Shown one piece after another: positions 1 through 7,973 of a DNA stretch of 64,000 nucleotides. A program made the translations under genes and the position numbers. Position 1 is the first letter of the stretch; every line of letters starts with the position of its first letter. This DNA comes from an uncultured Pelosinus sp. (GTDB taxonomy: Bacteria; Bacillota; Negativicutes; Sporomusales; Acetonemataceae), in contig UQPB01000011.1 in NCBI GenBank assembly GCA_900542835.1, positions 1-64,000 of the forward strand, written 5' to 3'. Below the pieces are notes generated by a model. That model was not told where the DNA came from. It searched no databases and saw only the letters and a program-made list of their open reading frames with translations.

Positions 1-150
1 CTCCGGCCTGCGGCCCGTCTCCCTCCCGCAACGGGGCACGGGAATACGAAGTCCGAAATTCGGGAACTGGACGAAATATCACGGACACTCTTGCTTACTT
101 TGGTAAGCGATTGCCCTGAGAATTATGCCGGGAATGTTGCGGCGACGGCT

Positions 151-179
151 GTTACGTTGTAGAATAGATATGCTATAAT
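151..179 (+). promoter_or_regulatory. Putative sigma-A promoter for the TPR gene
   Basis: A perfect TATAAT lies at 174-179 with a weak -35 (TTACGT, 152-157) 16 bp upstream. It is about 75 bp before the start codon at 254. The rest of 1-253 shows no gene or other element that I can recognise. Confidence 0.5.
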
Positions 180-253
180 AGATGTCCCGCTGACGGCGCT
201 CTTGCCTGTCTGAACGGCTGTGTGCAAACAGGGATATCGGCAAGGAGTACGCT

Positions 254-1090
254 ATGCTGGGTTTTGACCTGTTTAAACAGACAACCTATCTTCACGCCTG
301 CCATCTCGTGGAGGAAGGCCGTTACGGCGAGGCATTGCCGTTATTGCACAAACTGATTGCCGATGGCGAGACCGGCGAGGACCTGCTGGTTACGGCCTTG
401 TCGTGCGCGCTGCATCTGGAAAACTGGGAGCTGGCCGCCGCTTATGCGCAACGGATTATTGAATTCGGTTACGAGGGGCCGGACGCATTGTTCTGGCTGA
501 CCGACTATTTTTTTGGCTGCGGCGATAATGATAAGGGGCAGCAGGCCTTAGCGGCGCTGCTGACAGCTGAGCAGGACGACACCGCCCTGCTATGGGATAC
601 GGCTGACATGCTGCGGGATTATGGCATGGAGGAATTGTACTGGCAGGTTCTGCGGCAGATTACGGCGGTATCGACGAAGGACGCTTATCAACTGCTTGAT
701 CAGGCGGACGCCTATTTGTCTCTGGAGAATAAAGAAGAGGCAGCCGAACGGGCCTATACAGCGGCCCGCCGGCTGCCCGACGGCAATAGCGATGATTTTT
801 ACTATGCTGCCTCGATTCTGGAGCAGTGCGGCAAAACAGGCAAAGCACTGGAACTGTATAAAGATGGAATTGAACGGTTTCCCGCTGATGCCGATTTTAT
901 TCTGGGGGTTGTCCGCTGCCTGGCTTCGCAGGGCGAGTTTGCCGCTGCCGAAACGGAGCTGAACCGGGCCCGCCAGCAGAATCCGGATTTGCCGGGGCTG
1001 GACGCGGCAGCAAAAGCGGTAGCCAGGGAAAAACGGAAACTGGTGGATTTTCAATCCTACCGGAAGCGTAAAACCAGTTCGGCAGAATAA
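254..1090 (+). CDS. Tetratricopeptide-repeat protein
   Basis: This 278-residue protein is almost entirely helical and has repeated TPR-like pairs, with alanine/glycine/leucine spacing around residues 15-50, 50-85, 150-185 and 185-250. It has no signal peptide or membrane segment, so it is probably cytoplasmic. TPR proteins usually act as scaffolds, and the sequence does not show a partner. The start is set by AAGGAG about 8 nt upstream of ATG, and a good -10 lies further upstream. It ends in a perfect inverted repeat shared with the convergent kapD gene, so it appears to be a single-gene unit. Confidence 0.75.
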   Translation: MLGFDLFKQTTYLHACHLVEEGRYGEALPLLHKLIADGETGEDLLVTALSCALHLENWELAAAYAQRIIEFGYEGPDALFWLTDYFFGCGDNDKGQQALAALLTAEQDDTALLWDTADMLRDYGMEELYWQVLRQITAVSTKDAYQLLDQADAYLSLENKEEAAERAYTAARRLPDGNSDDFYYAASILEQCGKTGKALELYKDGIERFPADADFILGVVRCLASQGEFAAAETELNRARQQNPDLPGLDAAAKAVAREKRKLVDFQSYRKRKTSSAE

Positions 1091-1130
1091 GAATAAGCCG
1101 GGGCAAAAGCCCCGGCTTATTCTTATTCTG
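1083..1130. terminator. Bidirectional terminator between the TPR gene and kapD
   Basis: A perfect 22-bp inverted repeat (1083-1104 with 1109-1130) surrounds an AAAA loop. The GC-rich core is GCCGGGGC/GCCCCGGC, flanked by AT-rich ends that give a T-rich tail in both directions. The stop codons of both convergent genes lie inside the arms. Confidence 0.9.
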
Positions 1131-1731
1131 TTTGGCCGCGGCGGCCGGGAACCCAGCCTTCCTCGATCATACGCAGCATGACCTGAGCGGCATTGATCGC
1201 ATCGTCAAGCGCCAAATGACTAAGGCCTTTTTGTTCAATACAGCGTTCTTCCAGAGCATGCTTTAACGAATGGCGGCGTTCTAACTGATAAAAGGCCTTA
1301 TACTCTTCCGCCAAATCGATATAATCGTTCCAATCGAACGGACAAGTTAGCTTATAGCGGGTACAGGCATTCTGAATTACGTCACGGTCGGCGTTGCCCC
1401 AGGCGGCGAAAAAGGTCGCACCCGGTTTGTAATAAGCCAGCAGGGCGGTCAACATGTCCTCAAAGGAAATGCCGCCGTCCACGTCCTGCTGTTTAATCAG
1501 GGTGATATTGCGGCATTCCTCTGTCAGCCTGGGGAAAAAACGCGGTTTGACAAATACTTGATAAGGGTTGCTGTACGCATAGGCGGGAGGTGTGAGCAAA
1601 ATCGCGCCGGCTTCGATAATCTCCGGAAAGAATGCCCGTGGCCGTCCGTAAGAGCCGCTAAAGGTGGTAAACTCGAAATCGGCGACAAGCAAATTACGCT
1701 GCCGCCACTCCAGCGTTGGCAAAGACATCAT
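1123..1731 (-). CDS. kapD: KapD-like DEDDh 3'-5' exonuclease
   Basis: The 202-residue protein carries the three exonuclease motifs of the DnaQ/DEDDh superfamily: DFE (D18, E20), NADRD in the middle, and HLALDD near the C-terminus. All metal ligands appear intact. The family includes B. subtilis KapD, described as an inhibitor of the KinA route into sporulation, which fits the spore-former setting. The start has AAAGGACG upstream and two adjacent ATGs. A non-sporulation exonuclease role cannot be excluded from sequence alone. Confidence 0.8.
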   Translation of the reverse strand: MMSLPTLEWRQRNLLVADFEFTTFSGSYGRPRAFFPEIIEAGAILLTPPAYAYSNPYQVFVKPRFFPRLTEECRNITLIKQQDVDGGISFEDMLTALLAYYKPGATFFAAWGNADRDVIQNACTRYKLTCPFDWNDYIDLAEEYKAFYQLERRHSLKHALEERCIEQKGLSHLALDDAINAAQVMLRMIEEGWVPGRRGQTE

Positions 1732-1856
1732 TTACGTCCTTTCTCTGAGGAAGAATATTCGCTTATTACACCTTCTTCGCTGCCGGTGCAAATTCCTTTT
1801 TGCAAAGAGGGAGAAAATAACAGTGGAGTTTGTTCCGGCGGCAGGGTTCGCCGCTA

Positions 1857-1885
1857 TTGACACTCGCAGGCGATTACTGTATGAT
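1857..1885 (+). promoter_or_regulatory. Sigma-A promoter of the lysA riboswitch transcript
   Basis: TTGACA at 1857-1862 is followed, after a 17-bp spacer, by TATGAT at 1880-1885. Transcription would begin near 1892, just before the riboswitch. The remainder of 1732-1856 shows no gene. Confidence 0.8.
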
Positions 1886-1902
1886 AAATACAAAATTTGA
1901 TA

Positions 1903-2072
1903 ATGCCTGGATAGAGGAGCGAAGACCATGAGTAGGCGTCAGGAGCCGCCAGCCAGGATTGGCGCAGAAAGGGGTTATCGCCGAAGCAGATGTCCTTTGG
2001 CAAGGGGCAATGCTGGGCTTATGCCGAACAGGCATAAGACTGTCACCTGAACCGCAGGTGGAGTGCTATCTT
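1903..2072 (+). promoter_or_regulatory. Lysine riboswitch (L box)
   Basis: The L-box signature blocks are visible in order: GATAGAGGAGCGA (1910-1922), AGTAG, GGGGTTATCGCCGAAG (about 1970-1985), TGCTGGGCTTATGC with its pairing arm GCATAAGACTGTCACC, and a closing GTGCTATC. The 5' GATAG (1910-1914) pairs with 3' CTATC (2066-2070) to close P1. L boxes bind lysine and switch off lysine biosynthesis or uptake genes. Here it precedes lysA by about 100 bp with a terminator in between, so lysine should cause premature termination. Confidence 0.93.
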
Positions 2073-2099
2073 GCAAGCTGAATTGATTGTATTTCCTGG

Positions 2100-2135
2100 C
2101 GGCTGCGAGTAGTGCTTGCAGCCGTCTTCTTTTTA
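2100..2135 (+). terminator. Riboswitch-controlled terminator before lysA
   Basis: GGCTGCGAG (2101-2109) pairs with CTTGCAGCC (2115-2123, one wobble), followed by TCTTCTTTTTA. It lies immediately after the lysine riboswitch and before the lysA ribosome site, which is the expected place for the off-state terminator. Confidence 0.88.
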
Positions 2136-2179
2136 TGGCGTGGCTGGCGCGATTGAAAAAACTCCGGGAGGAACGCACA

Positions 2180-3433
2180 ATGGCTGAAAAAAAGCTGCCT
2201 TTTACCCAATCGCAACTCGAATCGATTATTCAACAGTATCCGACCCCTTTGCATATTTATGATGAACAGGCGATCCGGGCCAATGCCAGGCGTTTGCTGG
2301 CTGCCTTTGCCTGGGCGCCGCAGTTTAAGGAGTATTTTGCCGTTAAGGCAACACCAAATCCGCATATTCTGGCCTTATTACGCGAGGAAGGCCTGGGGGC
2401 TGACTGCAGTTCCATGGCCGAACTGATATTAGCCGAGAAATGCGGTATTCACGGTGAGAATATCATGTTTACTTCCAACGACACACCGGCCGCAGAATAT
2501 CAGAAGGCCAGAGAACTGGGAGCTATTGTTAATCTGGACGACATTACGCAGATCGCTTATCTGGAAGAGCATGCCGGCCTGCCGGAGTATCTTTCGTTTC
2601 GTTATAACCCCGGTCCGCTGCGCGAAGGAGGCAACTCCATTATCGGCAACCCGGAAGAGGCGAAGTACGGCTTAACCAGACCCCAGATTATGGAGGGGTA
2701 TCGTATCTTGCGCGATAAGGGTGTTAAGCGCTTCGGCATTCACACAATGATTATATCAAACGAATTGAATCCGGCTTATTTTATTGAAACCGCCAATATG
2801 ATGTTTGATTTAATTCTGGATATCAAACGTGAATTGGGCGTCCGGATTGAAATGGTTAACTTTGGCGGCGGTATCGGCATACCCTACCGGCCGGAGCAGG
2901 AGGCAGTTGACCTCGAGGCTGTCGGCCAGGGTGTCAAAGCCGCCTATGAAGCGAAAATTGCCGCTAACGGCCTGGCGCCGCTGACGCTGGCGCTGGAATG
3001 CGGCCGTATGATCACCGGTCCTTACGGCTATCTGGCAACACGCGTTTTGCATAAGAAAGAAATCTATAAGAATTACATCGGCGTTGACGCCTGCATGGCT
3101 AATTTGATGCGGCCGGGTTTATATGGTGCCTATCATCACATAACTGTTGTCGGCAAGGAGCAGGCGCCGCTCGATCATGTCTATGACGTGACCGGTGGTT
3201 TGTGCGAGAATAATGACAAGTTTGCCGTTAACCGCAAATTGCCGGAAATCATGATTGGCGATTTGCTGGTGATTCATGATGCCGGCGCACATGGTCATGC
3301 CATGGGCTTTAACTACAACGGCAAGCTGCGCTCCGCTGAAGTGCTGCTTCGGCCTGACGGCAGCACGAAATTGATTCGCCGGGCCGAGACGCTGGAGGAT
3401 TTATTCGCGACACTGGATTTTTCCACTCTGTAG
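2180..3433 (+). CDS. lysA: Diaminopimelate decarboxylase
   Basis: This 417-residue PLP enzyme of fold type III catalyses meso-diaminopimelate to lysine plus CO2. The PLP lysine is K56 in FAVKATPN. The glycine-rich FGGGIGIPY phosphate loop and the C-terminal VTGGLCENNDKFA block, which contributes the Cys-x-Glu of the partner active site, are present. The ATG at 2180 is chosen because GGGAGG precedes it; an upstream in-frame start would run through the riboswitch terminator. The lysine riboswitch strongly supports lysA over the related carboxynorspermidine or ornithine decarboxylases. Confidence 0.9.
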   Translation: MAEKKLPFTQSQLESIIQQYPTPLHIYDEQAIRANARRLLAAFAWAPQFKEYFAVKATPNPHILALLREEGLGADCSSMAELILAEKCGIHGENIMFTSNDTPAAEYQKARELGAIVNLDDITQIAYLEEHAGLPEYLSFRYNPGPLREGGNSIIGNPEEAKYGLTRPQIMEGYRILRDKGVKRFGIHTMIISNELNPAYFIETANMMFDLILDIKRELGVRIEMVNFGGGIGIPYRPEQEAVDLEAVGQGVKAAYEAKIAANGLAPLTLALECGRMITGPYGYLATRVLHKKEIYKNYIGVDACMANLMRPGLYGAYHHITVVGKEQAPLDHVYDVTGGLCENNDKFAVNRKLPEIMIGDLLVIHDAGAHGHAMGFNYNGKLRSAEVLLRPDGSTKLIRRAETLEDLFATLDFSTL

Positions 3434-3442
3434 TTCCCTAAT

Positions 3443-3499
3443 AGAAGAACAGCCGGCCTGATCATGACTCCGGTTCATGCTCAGGCCGGCTGTTCTTCT
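3443..3499 (+). terminator. Terminator-like hairpin after lysA
   Basis: A perfect 19-bp inverted repeat (3443-3461 with 3481-3499) with a 19-nt loop follows the lysA stop. The tail is only moderately T-rich. Confidence 0.7.
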
Positions 3500-3624
3500 G
3501 TCCGCCCGGACGACCCGGCTGTTTAAACAGCCTTAAAGCGGCATAGATCCGCCGCACAGGAATATTGATGACAAAGGGGCTTTGCTCCGGCTCTGGCAGC
3601 ATTGTTAAATGGAGGCGACGAAAA

Positions 3625-4560
3625 ATGCGCATAATCGATCTGCACTGTGATACGGTGCTGAAACTTTGGGAAGATCGAAAAAACGGCAGACTGCGCAGCA
3701 GCAGGCTTGGTGTTGATGCCGGCAAACTGATTCGCGCCGGTGCGCTGGCGCAATTCTTTGCCCTGTTCATCGATCTGCAGCAGCATGCCGACCCACTGGC
3801 GGCGGTGCAGTCAATGGCGACGCTGTTCGCCGGCGAAGTCGCCGCTAATGCCGATTGTCTGGCGGTGGCGGGCTCAGCCGCGGATATGGAGGCTAACCGC
3901 CGTCAGGGAAAGATATCCTGCTTTTTGACGTTGGAAGAGGGGGGGGCACTGGCGGGCCGGCTGGAAAACCTGCAGGTTGTCCGTGAGCTGGGCGTCAGAC
4001 TGATCACCTTAACCTGGAATTATCCTAACGAGATTGGCTACCCCAATCATGAGTGGCAATACAGCCGGCAGGGGCTGACCGCGTTTGGACGGGATGTTGT
4101 TGAGGAAATGAATCGGCTGGGACTGGTAGTTGACGTTTCTCATCTTTCCGACCAGGGTGTTTTTGACGTGGCCCGCATTTGCCGACGGCCGTTTATCGCT
4201 TCTCACTCCAATGCCCGGGCAATCGCTGTTCACAGCCGCAATTTGACTGATGAAATGATCAGGATTATTGCCGGAAGCGGCGGTGTTGTCGGACTTAATT
4301 TATGTCCCGAATTTTTAGGCGGCGACAGCGGGATCGGCGCAATGGTCAGCCATGTGCGCCACATCATCAATACCGGCGGCAGCGACTGCGCGGCGCTGGG
4401 GACCGATTTCGACGGTATTGAGCCGCCTCGCGAGCTTGCCGATATCGGACAGATTGGCAGGCTGGCGCGGGCACTGGAGCAGGCGGGCTTGACGGAAACG
4501 GAGCGGGAAAAGTTTTTCTGGCGGAACGCGGCAAGAGTGATTTCTGACAGCATGGACTGA
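3625..4560 (+). CDS. M19 (renal dipeptidase family) zinc dipeptidase
   Basis: The 311-residue protein starts directly with IDLHCDT, whose H-x-D supplies metal ligands in peptidase family M19. Further family blocks follow: LEEGGAL (bridging Glu), VDVSHLS, PFIASHSNARAI and GTDFDGI. These enzymes hydrolyse dipeptides, often D-containing ones from peptidoglycan. There is no signal peptide, so it is probably cytoplasmic. The ATG at 3625 has GGAGG 10 nt upstream. It could belong to a recycling pathway, but no neighbour fixes the substrate. Confidence 0.87.
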   Translation: MRIIDLHCDTVLKLWEDRKNGRLRSSRLGVDAGKLIRAGALAQFFALFIDLQQHADPLAAVQSMATLFAGEVAANADCLAVAGSAADMEANRRQGKISCFLTLEEGGALAGRLENLQVVRELGVRLITLTWNYPNEIGYPNHEWQYSRQGLTAFGRDVVEEMNRLGLVVDVSHLSDQGVFDVARICRRPFIASHSNARAIAVHSRNLTDEMIRIIAGSGGVVGLNLCPEFLGGDSGIGAMVSHVRHIINTGGSDCAALGTDFDGIEPPRELADIGQIGRLARALEQAGLTETEREKFFWRNAARVISDSMD

Positions 4561-4691
4561 TCGCTGTATTGGTATATGTTATTTGCGGCCCTGACAGGAA
4601 AATATGGCCTGATATAAAAAATACAGAATTTTATGTTAAGAGTGAAAAGGGATTTTGCCGTAAATAGCGTATACAATATAAGGAGAAAACA

Positions 4692-4724
4692 ATGAATTTT
4701 CTTAATTTAAGGAGGTACGTATGA
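4692..4724 (+). CDS. Possible 10-codon leader peptide overlapping the binding-protein gene
   Basis: ATG at 4692 has its own AAGGAG nine nucleotides upstream and encodes MNFLNLRRYV. Its TGA stop overlaps the ATG of the following gene (ATGA), and the strong AAGGAGG of that gene lies inside its codons. This could be a translational coupling device or chance; no codon bias or homologue supports it. Confidence 0.35.
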   Translation: MNFLNLRRYV

Positions 4725-6037
4725 GCCGATTCAGTCGTTTCCTGACCGTTATGCTCGTTTTTGGTCTGTTGACAATTCTGACAGGCTGCGGCGGCAAGCA
4801 AGCACCGGCGCCGTCCGGCGATCAAAAGCTTGCCGGCAAGACTATCCGTGTATTGATGGCCAATCATCCCTATCCGGAAGCGATTAAGCCGCTAATTGCC
4901 GAATTTGAAAAGAAAACCGGCGCTAAAGTCAATCTGGAAAGCTATACCGAAGATCAACTGACGCAGAAGCTGACGGTCGAATTCACCTCCGGCAAGTCAA
5001 CTGTGGATGTGTTTATGACCCGGCCGCTTCAGGAAGGCCGGTTGTTCACAAAGAATAAATGGTATGAGCCGCTGAATGAGCGGATTGAAAAGGCGGCCGC
5101 CTGGGACTGGAAAGACTTTCCCAAGTCCACGGTTGATGCGGTGACCTATGGCGGCAGCATCAATTCCGTGCCGATTGTCACGGAATGGCAAACGCTTTTT
5201 TATCGTAAGGATTTATTCGAACAGGCCGGCCTGAAGCCGCCTACCAATCTGGATGAACTGGAAGCGGCGGCTAAGAAGCTGCATAATCCCGCCGCCGGCG
5301 TTTACGGTATCGTATCCCGCGGTCAGCGGGCCAACGCGGTTACCCAGTTATCAAGCTATCTGTACAATTTTGGCGGCGACTGGATTAAGGACGGCAAAGC
5401 CGTCATCAACAGTCCGGAGGCGGTAAAGGCGTTCGCCTATTACGGCCGCCTGCTGCATGATTACGGCCCTCCCGGCGTGACAAACATGCATTGGCCGCAA
5501 GCGCAGGCGCTGATGGCCAGCGGCAAGGCCGCTATGTGGACAGACGCCAGCACCCTGCTGGAAGGCCTGATCAATCCCGCCAAATCACAGGTTGCCGATA
5601 AAATCGGCATTGCACAATTCCCGGCCGGACCTAACGGCAACCATCCGTTCCTGGTTGTACCCTGGGCGATGGCAGTCAGTGCTCAGTCGCAGCAAAAAGA
5701 CGCTGCCTGGGAATTTTTGCAATGGGCCTCAAGCAAGGACATCATGGTGAAAGCGCAATTGGCAGGCAATACGACCTCCCGTACCTCCATTTGGGGTGAT
5801 GCCGAGGTTGTGAAAAAGTTGTACCCCGGTTTAGCCGACGATTTCAAGAAAGTCGGCCCAATCGCCACGCCTTATGACCGTCCGCCAATGACAGCGGTTG
5901 TCGAGGCCCGCGATGCGATCGGCGAGGTGATCGTAAAATCGATAGAGTCCGGCGGCAAGGCCGATCTGGCTGGCCTGGCGAATAAGGCCGCTGCCAAAGT
6001 CGATGAATTGTTGAATAAAGCCGGCGAAGGCAAGTAA
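4721..6037 (+). CDS. Sugar ABC transporter substrate-binding lipoprotein
   Basis: This 438-residue protein has a lipoprotein signal (hydrophobic core to LTGC, lipidated Cys about residue 23). It is followed by a family-1 extracellular solute-binding fold with typical blocks: IRVLMANHPYPEAI, EFEKKTGAKV, VDVFMTRPLQEG and AMWTDAST. Such proteins capture oligosaccharides or related solutes and deliver them to CUT1-type permeases, two of which follow. No glycosidase or sugar regulator is adjacent, so the substrate is unknown. AAGGAGG lies 7 nt before the ATG. Confidence 0.88.
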   Translation: MSRFSRFLTVMLVFGLLTILTGCGGKQAPAPSGDQKLAGKTIRVLMANHPYPEAIKPLIAEFEKKTGAKVNLESYTEDQLTQKLTVEFTSGKSTVDVFMTRPLQEGRLFTKNKWYEPLNERIEKAAAWDWKDFPKSTVDAVTYGGSINSVPIVTEWQTLFYRKDLFEQAGLKPPTNLDELEAAAKKLHNPAAGVYGIVSRGQRANAVTQLSSYLYNFGGDWIKDGKAVINSPEAVKAFAYYGRLLHDYGPPGVTNMHWPQAQALMASGKAAMWTDASTLLEGLINPAKSQVADKIGIAQFPAGPNGNHPFLVVPWAMAVSAQSQQKDAAWEFLQWASSKDIMVKAQLAGNTTSRTSIWGDAEVVKKLYPGLADDFKKVGPIATPYDRPPMTAVVEARDAIGEVIVKSIESGGKADLAGLANKAAAKVDELLNKAGEGK

Positions 6038-6055
6038 TAGCCAGCGCCGCCGGCT

Positions 6056-6109
6056 GGCCGCTGATTAAATGGACCAGTCAGGATGTTGTGTGCATAATCA
6101 GCGGTTACC
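6056..6109 (+). repeat. Short internally deleted copy (D) of the MITE-like repeat
   Basis: CCGCTGATTAAATG followed by ACCAGTCAGG matches the left end of the copies at 44116 and 62963. TAATCAGCGGTTACC matches the right end. Only about 54 bp remain, so the middle is missing. It lies between the binding protein and permease genes. Confidence 0.6.
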
Positions 6110-6131
6110 GGGGAAGAGCGTAAAGCGGCAG

Positions 6132-6170
6132 AGGGTTACGGCGAGTTGAGGGCAGGCAAGCCGTAACCCT
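6132..6170 (+). terminator. Intra-operon hairpin between binding protein and permease genes
   Basis: AGGGTTACGGC (6132-6142) pairs perfectly with GCCGTAACCCT (6160-6170). There is no T-run, so it is more likely an mRNA-stabilising or attenuating hairpin that keeps binding-protein expression above permease expression. Confidence 0.5.
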
Positions 6171-6205
6171 TTGTGACGCTACACCACAACATGGGGGTTG
6201 ATTGC

Positions 6206-7078
6206 TTGAATGGAATGATTGAACGCCACTTGCGCTGGATTTTCCCGCTGCCATCGGTCCTTTTTATTATGGCGATGATGGCGTTTCCGGTTTTGTTTAC
6301 AATCGGCGTCAGTCTGACAGACTGGTCAATGACCAGCGGTGCCGATCCCCGCTTTATCGGACTGAACAATTATCGCGATTTGCTGCAGGACAGCCGCTTC
6401 TACAATGCGGTTTGGCTGACTTTGTATTTTACCGTTCTGGCTGTGGGGGTCGAGACCGTCCTGGGTGTCGGCATGGCCCTGATTTTGAACCGGGAGTTCA
6501 CCGGGAAAAGCCTGGTCAAGGGCCTGCTGTTGCTGCCGATGGTGGCTACTCCGGTCGCGATCGGACTGGCCTGGACGCTGTTTTATGAACCGTCGATCGG
6601 TTTGGCGAACTATGCCTTGACTTCCTTGGGGCTGCCTGCCTCAAGATGGCTGGCATCGCCGTCTTCCGTCATTCCGGCGCTGGCAATTGTTGATATCTGG
6701 CAATGGACGCCGATGATCGCGCTAATTGTAATGGCTGGCTTGGCTTCGCTGCCGCATGATCCCTTTGAGGCAGCCATGGTTGATGGCGCGACTCCCTTGC
6801 AGGTTTTTCGGTTCGTAACATTGCCGATGCTGATGCCGACCATTTTGGTGGCGGTAATCCTACGGGGAATTGACGCGTTTAAGACCTTTGATATTATTTT
6901 GACGATGACAGCGGGCGGACCTGGGTTTGCGTCCGAGACGCTGAATATATACGCCTACAACCTGGGGTTTGGCTATTTTCGCTTCGGCATGGCCTCAACC
7001 GCTCTGGTTGCACTGCTGGCGGTTGTCCTTGGCGGCAGTCTGCTGGTTTTATGGCTGCGCAACCGATTTGATTATTGA
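6206..7078 (+). CDS. Sugar ABC transporter permease (MalF/UgpA type)
   Basis: About 290 residues with six predicted membrane helices and the EAA loop contacting the ATPase (EAAMVDGATPLQVFRFVTLPML). It belongs to the binding-protein-dependent permease family and would form a heterodimer with the next gene product. The start is uncertain: TTG 6206 has GGGGG about 8 nt upstream, while ATG 6215 and ATG 6191 are alternatives with poorer spacing. The stop is 20 nt before the partner permease. Confidence 0.87.
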   Translation: MNGMIERHLRWIFPLPSVLFIMAMMAFPVLFTIGVSLTDWSMTSGADPRFIGLNNYRDLLQDSRFYNAVWLTLYFTVLAVGVETVLGVGMALILNREFTGKSLVKGLLLLPMVATPVAIGLAWTLFYEPSIGLANYALTSLGLPASRWLASPSSVIPALAIVDIWQWTPMIALIVMAGLASLPHDPFEAAMVDGATPLQVFRFVTLPMLMPTILVAVILRGIDAFKTFDIILTMTAGGPGFASETLNIYAYNLGFGYFRFGMASTALVALLAVVLGGSLLVLWLRNRFDY

Positions 7079-7098
7079 ATAAGCAGGGAAGTGACGCT

Positions 7099-7917
7099 AT
7101 GAATAACCGGAATGGATTGTCAAAACTTATCTGGTATGGTCTGGTTCTGGCGGTTGTGATTCCGTTTGTGTTTCCACTGGTCTGGATCATCGCCTCCTCA
7201 TTCAAGACACAGGCGCAGATTGTCGCTTCGCCTCCGGTATGGCTGTTTACCCCGACCTTTGAAAATTACCGCAACGTCTTTGTTGATCAGCAGTTCGGCC
7301 GCTTTCTCTGGAACAGCGCGGTCATTGCCGTTGGCTCGACGCTGCTGTCTCTGCTGATCGGTCTGCCGGCCGCCTACTCCATCTCGCGTTATGGCCAAAA
7401 GATCATTGGCGTCTTTATTTTGCTGGCCCGGGTTATGCCAGGCATTTCCTTTCTGATTCCCTGGTTTATTCTCTTTTCCCGGCTGGGACTTATTGACACA
7501 TTTACGTCGCTGATCGCCAGTCATATGATGGTAGGGCTGCCACTGATCGTTTGGATTATGATCAACTACTTTGACAATTTTCCTCACGAATTGGAGGAAG
7601 CGGCGCAGGTTGACGGCTGTACCCTGCATGGCGCATTCTTTCGGATTGTACTGCCGCTGGCTGGCCCCGGCATCCTGACGGCCAGTACCTTATCGTTCCT
7701 GTTTTCCTGGAACAATTTTATGTTCTCGCTGGTGCTGAGCGCGCAACACACGAAGACGCTGCCGATCGCCATTTTTAACTTTGTCTCTTATGCAGAGGTC
7801 GGATGGGGCAATGTAATGGCTGCGGCCGTTGTCATAATTGCGCCTGCGATCATCCTGACTATGCTGTTCCAGCGCTATGTTATCAAGGGTCTGACAGCGG
7901 GAGCCGTTAAGGGCTGA
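7099..7917 (+). CDS. Sugar ABC transporter permease (MalG/UgpE type)
   Basis: A 272-residue inner-membrane permease with an N-terminal helix and PLVWIIASSFK, typical of MalG-like partners. Its EAA loop reads EEAAQVDGCTLHGAFFRIVLPL. It is cotranscribed with the preceding permease. The ATG at 7099 is preceded by GGGAAG at good spacing. Confidence 0.88.
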   Translation: MNNRNGLSKLIWYGLVLAVVIPFVFPLVWIIASSFKTQAQIVASPPVWLFTPTFENYRNVFVDQQFGRFLWNSAVIAVGSTLLSLLIGLPAAYSISRYGQKIIGVFILLARVMPGISFLIPWFILFSRLGLIDTFTSLIASHMMVGLPLIVWIMINYFDNFPHELEEAAQVDGCTLHGAFFRIVLPLAGPGILTASTLSFLFSWNNFMFSLVLSAQHTKTLPIAIFNFVSYAEVGWGNVMAAAVVIIAPAIILTMLFQRYVIKGLTAGAVKG

Positions 7918-7973
7918 CGCATCTGTATTTTCAAAAAATCCAGCAGTGAAAATGAAGGAACGGAGTTGAGCGA

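Noticed and set aside
2087..2179. N-terminal extension of lysA from an upstream TTG
   Set aside because: It would be encoded by the riboswitch terminator. ATG 2180 has a strong ribosome site and the protein start fits the family.
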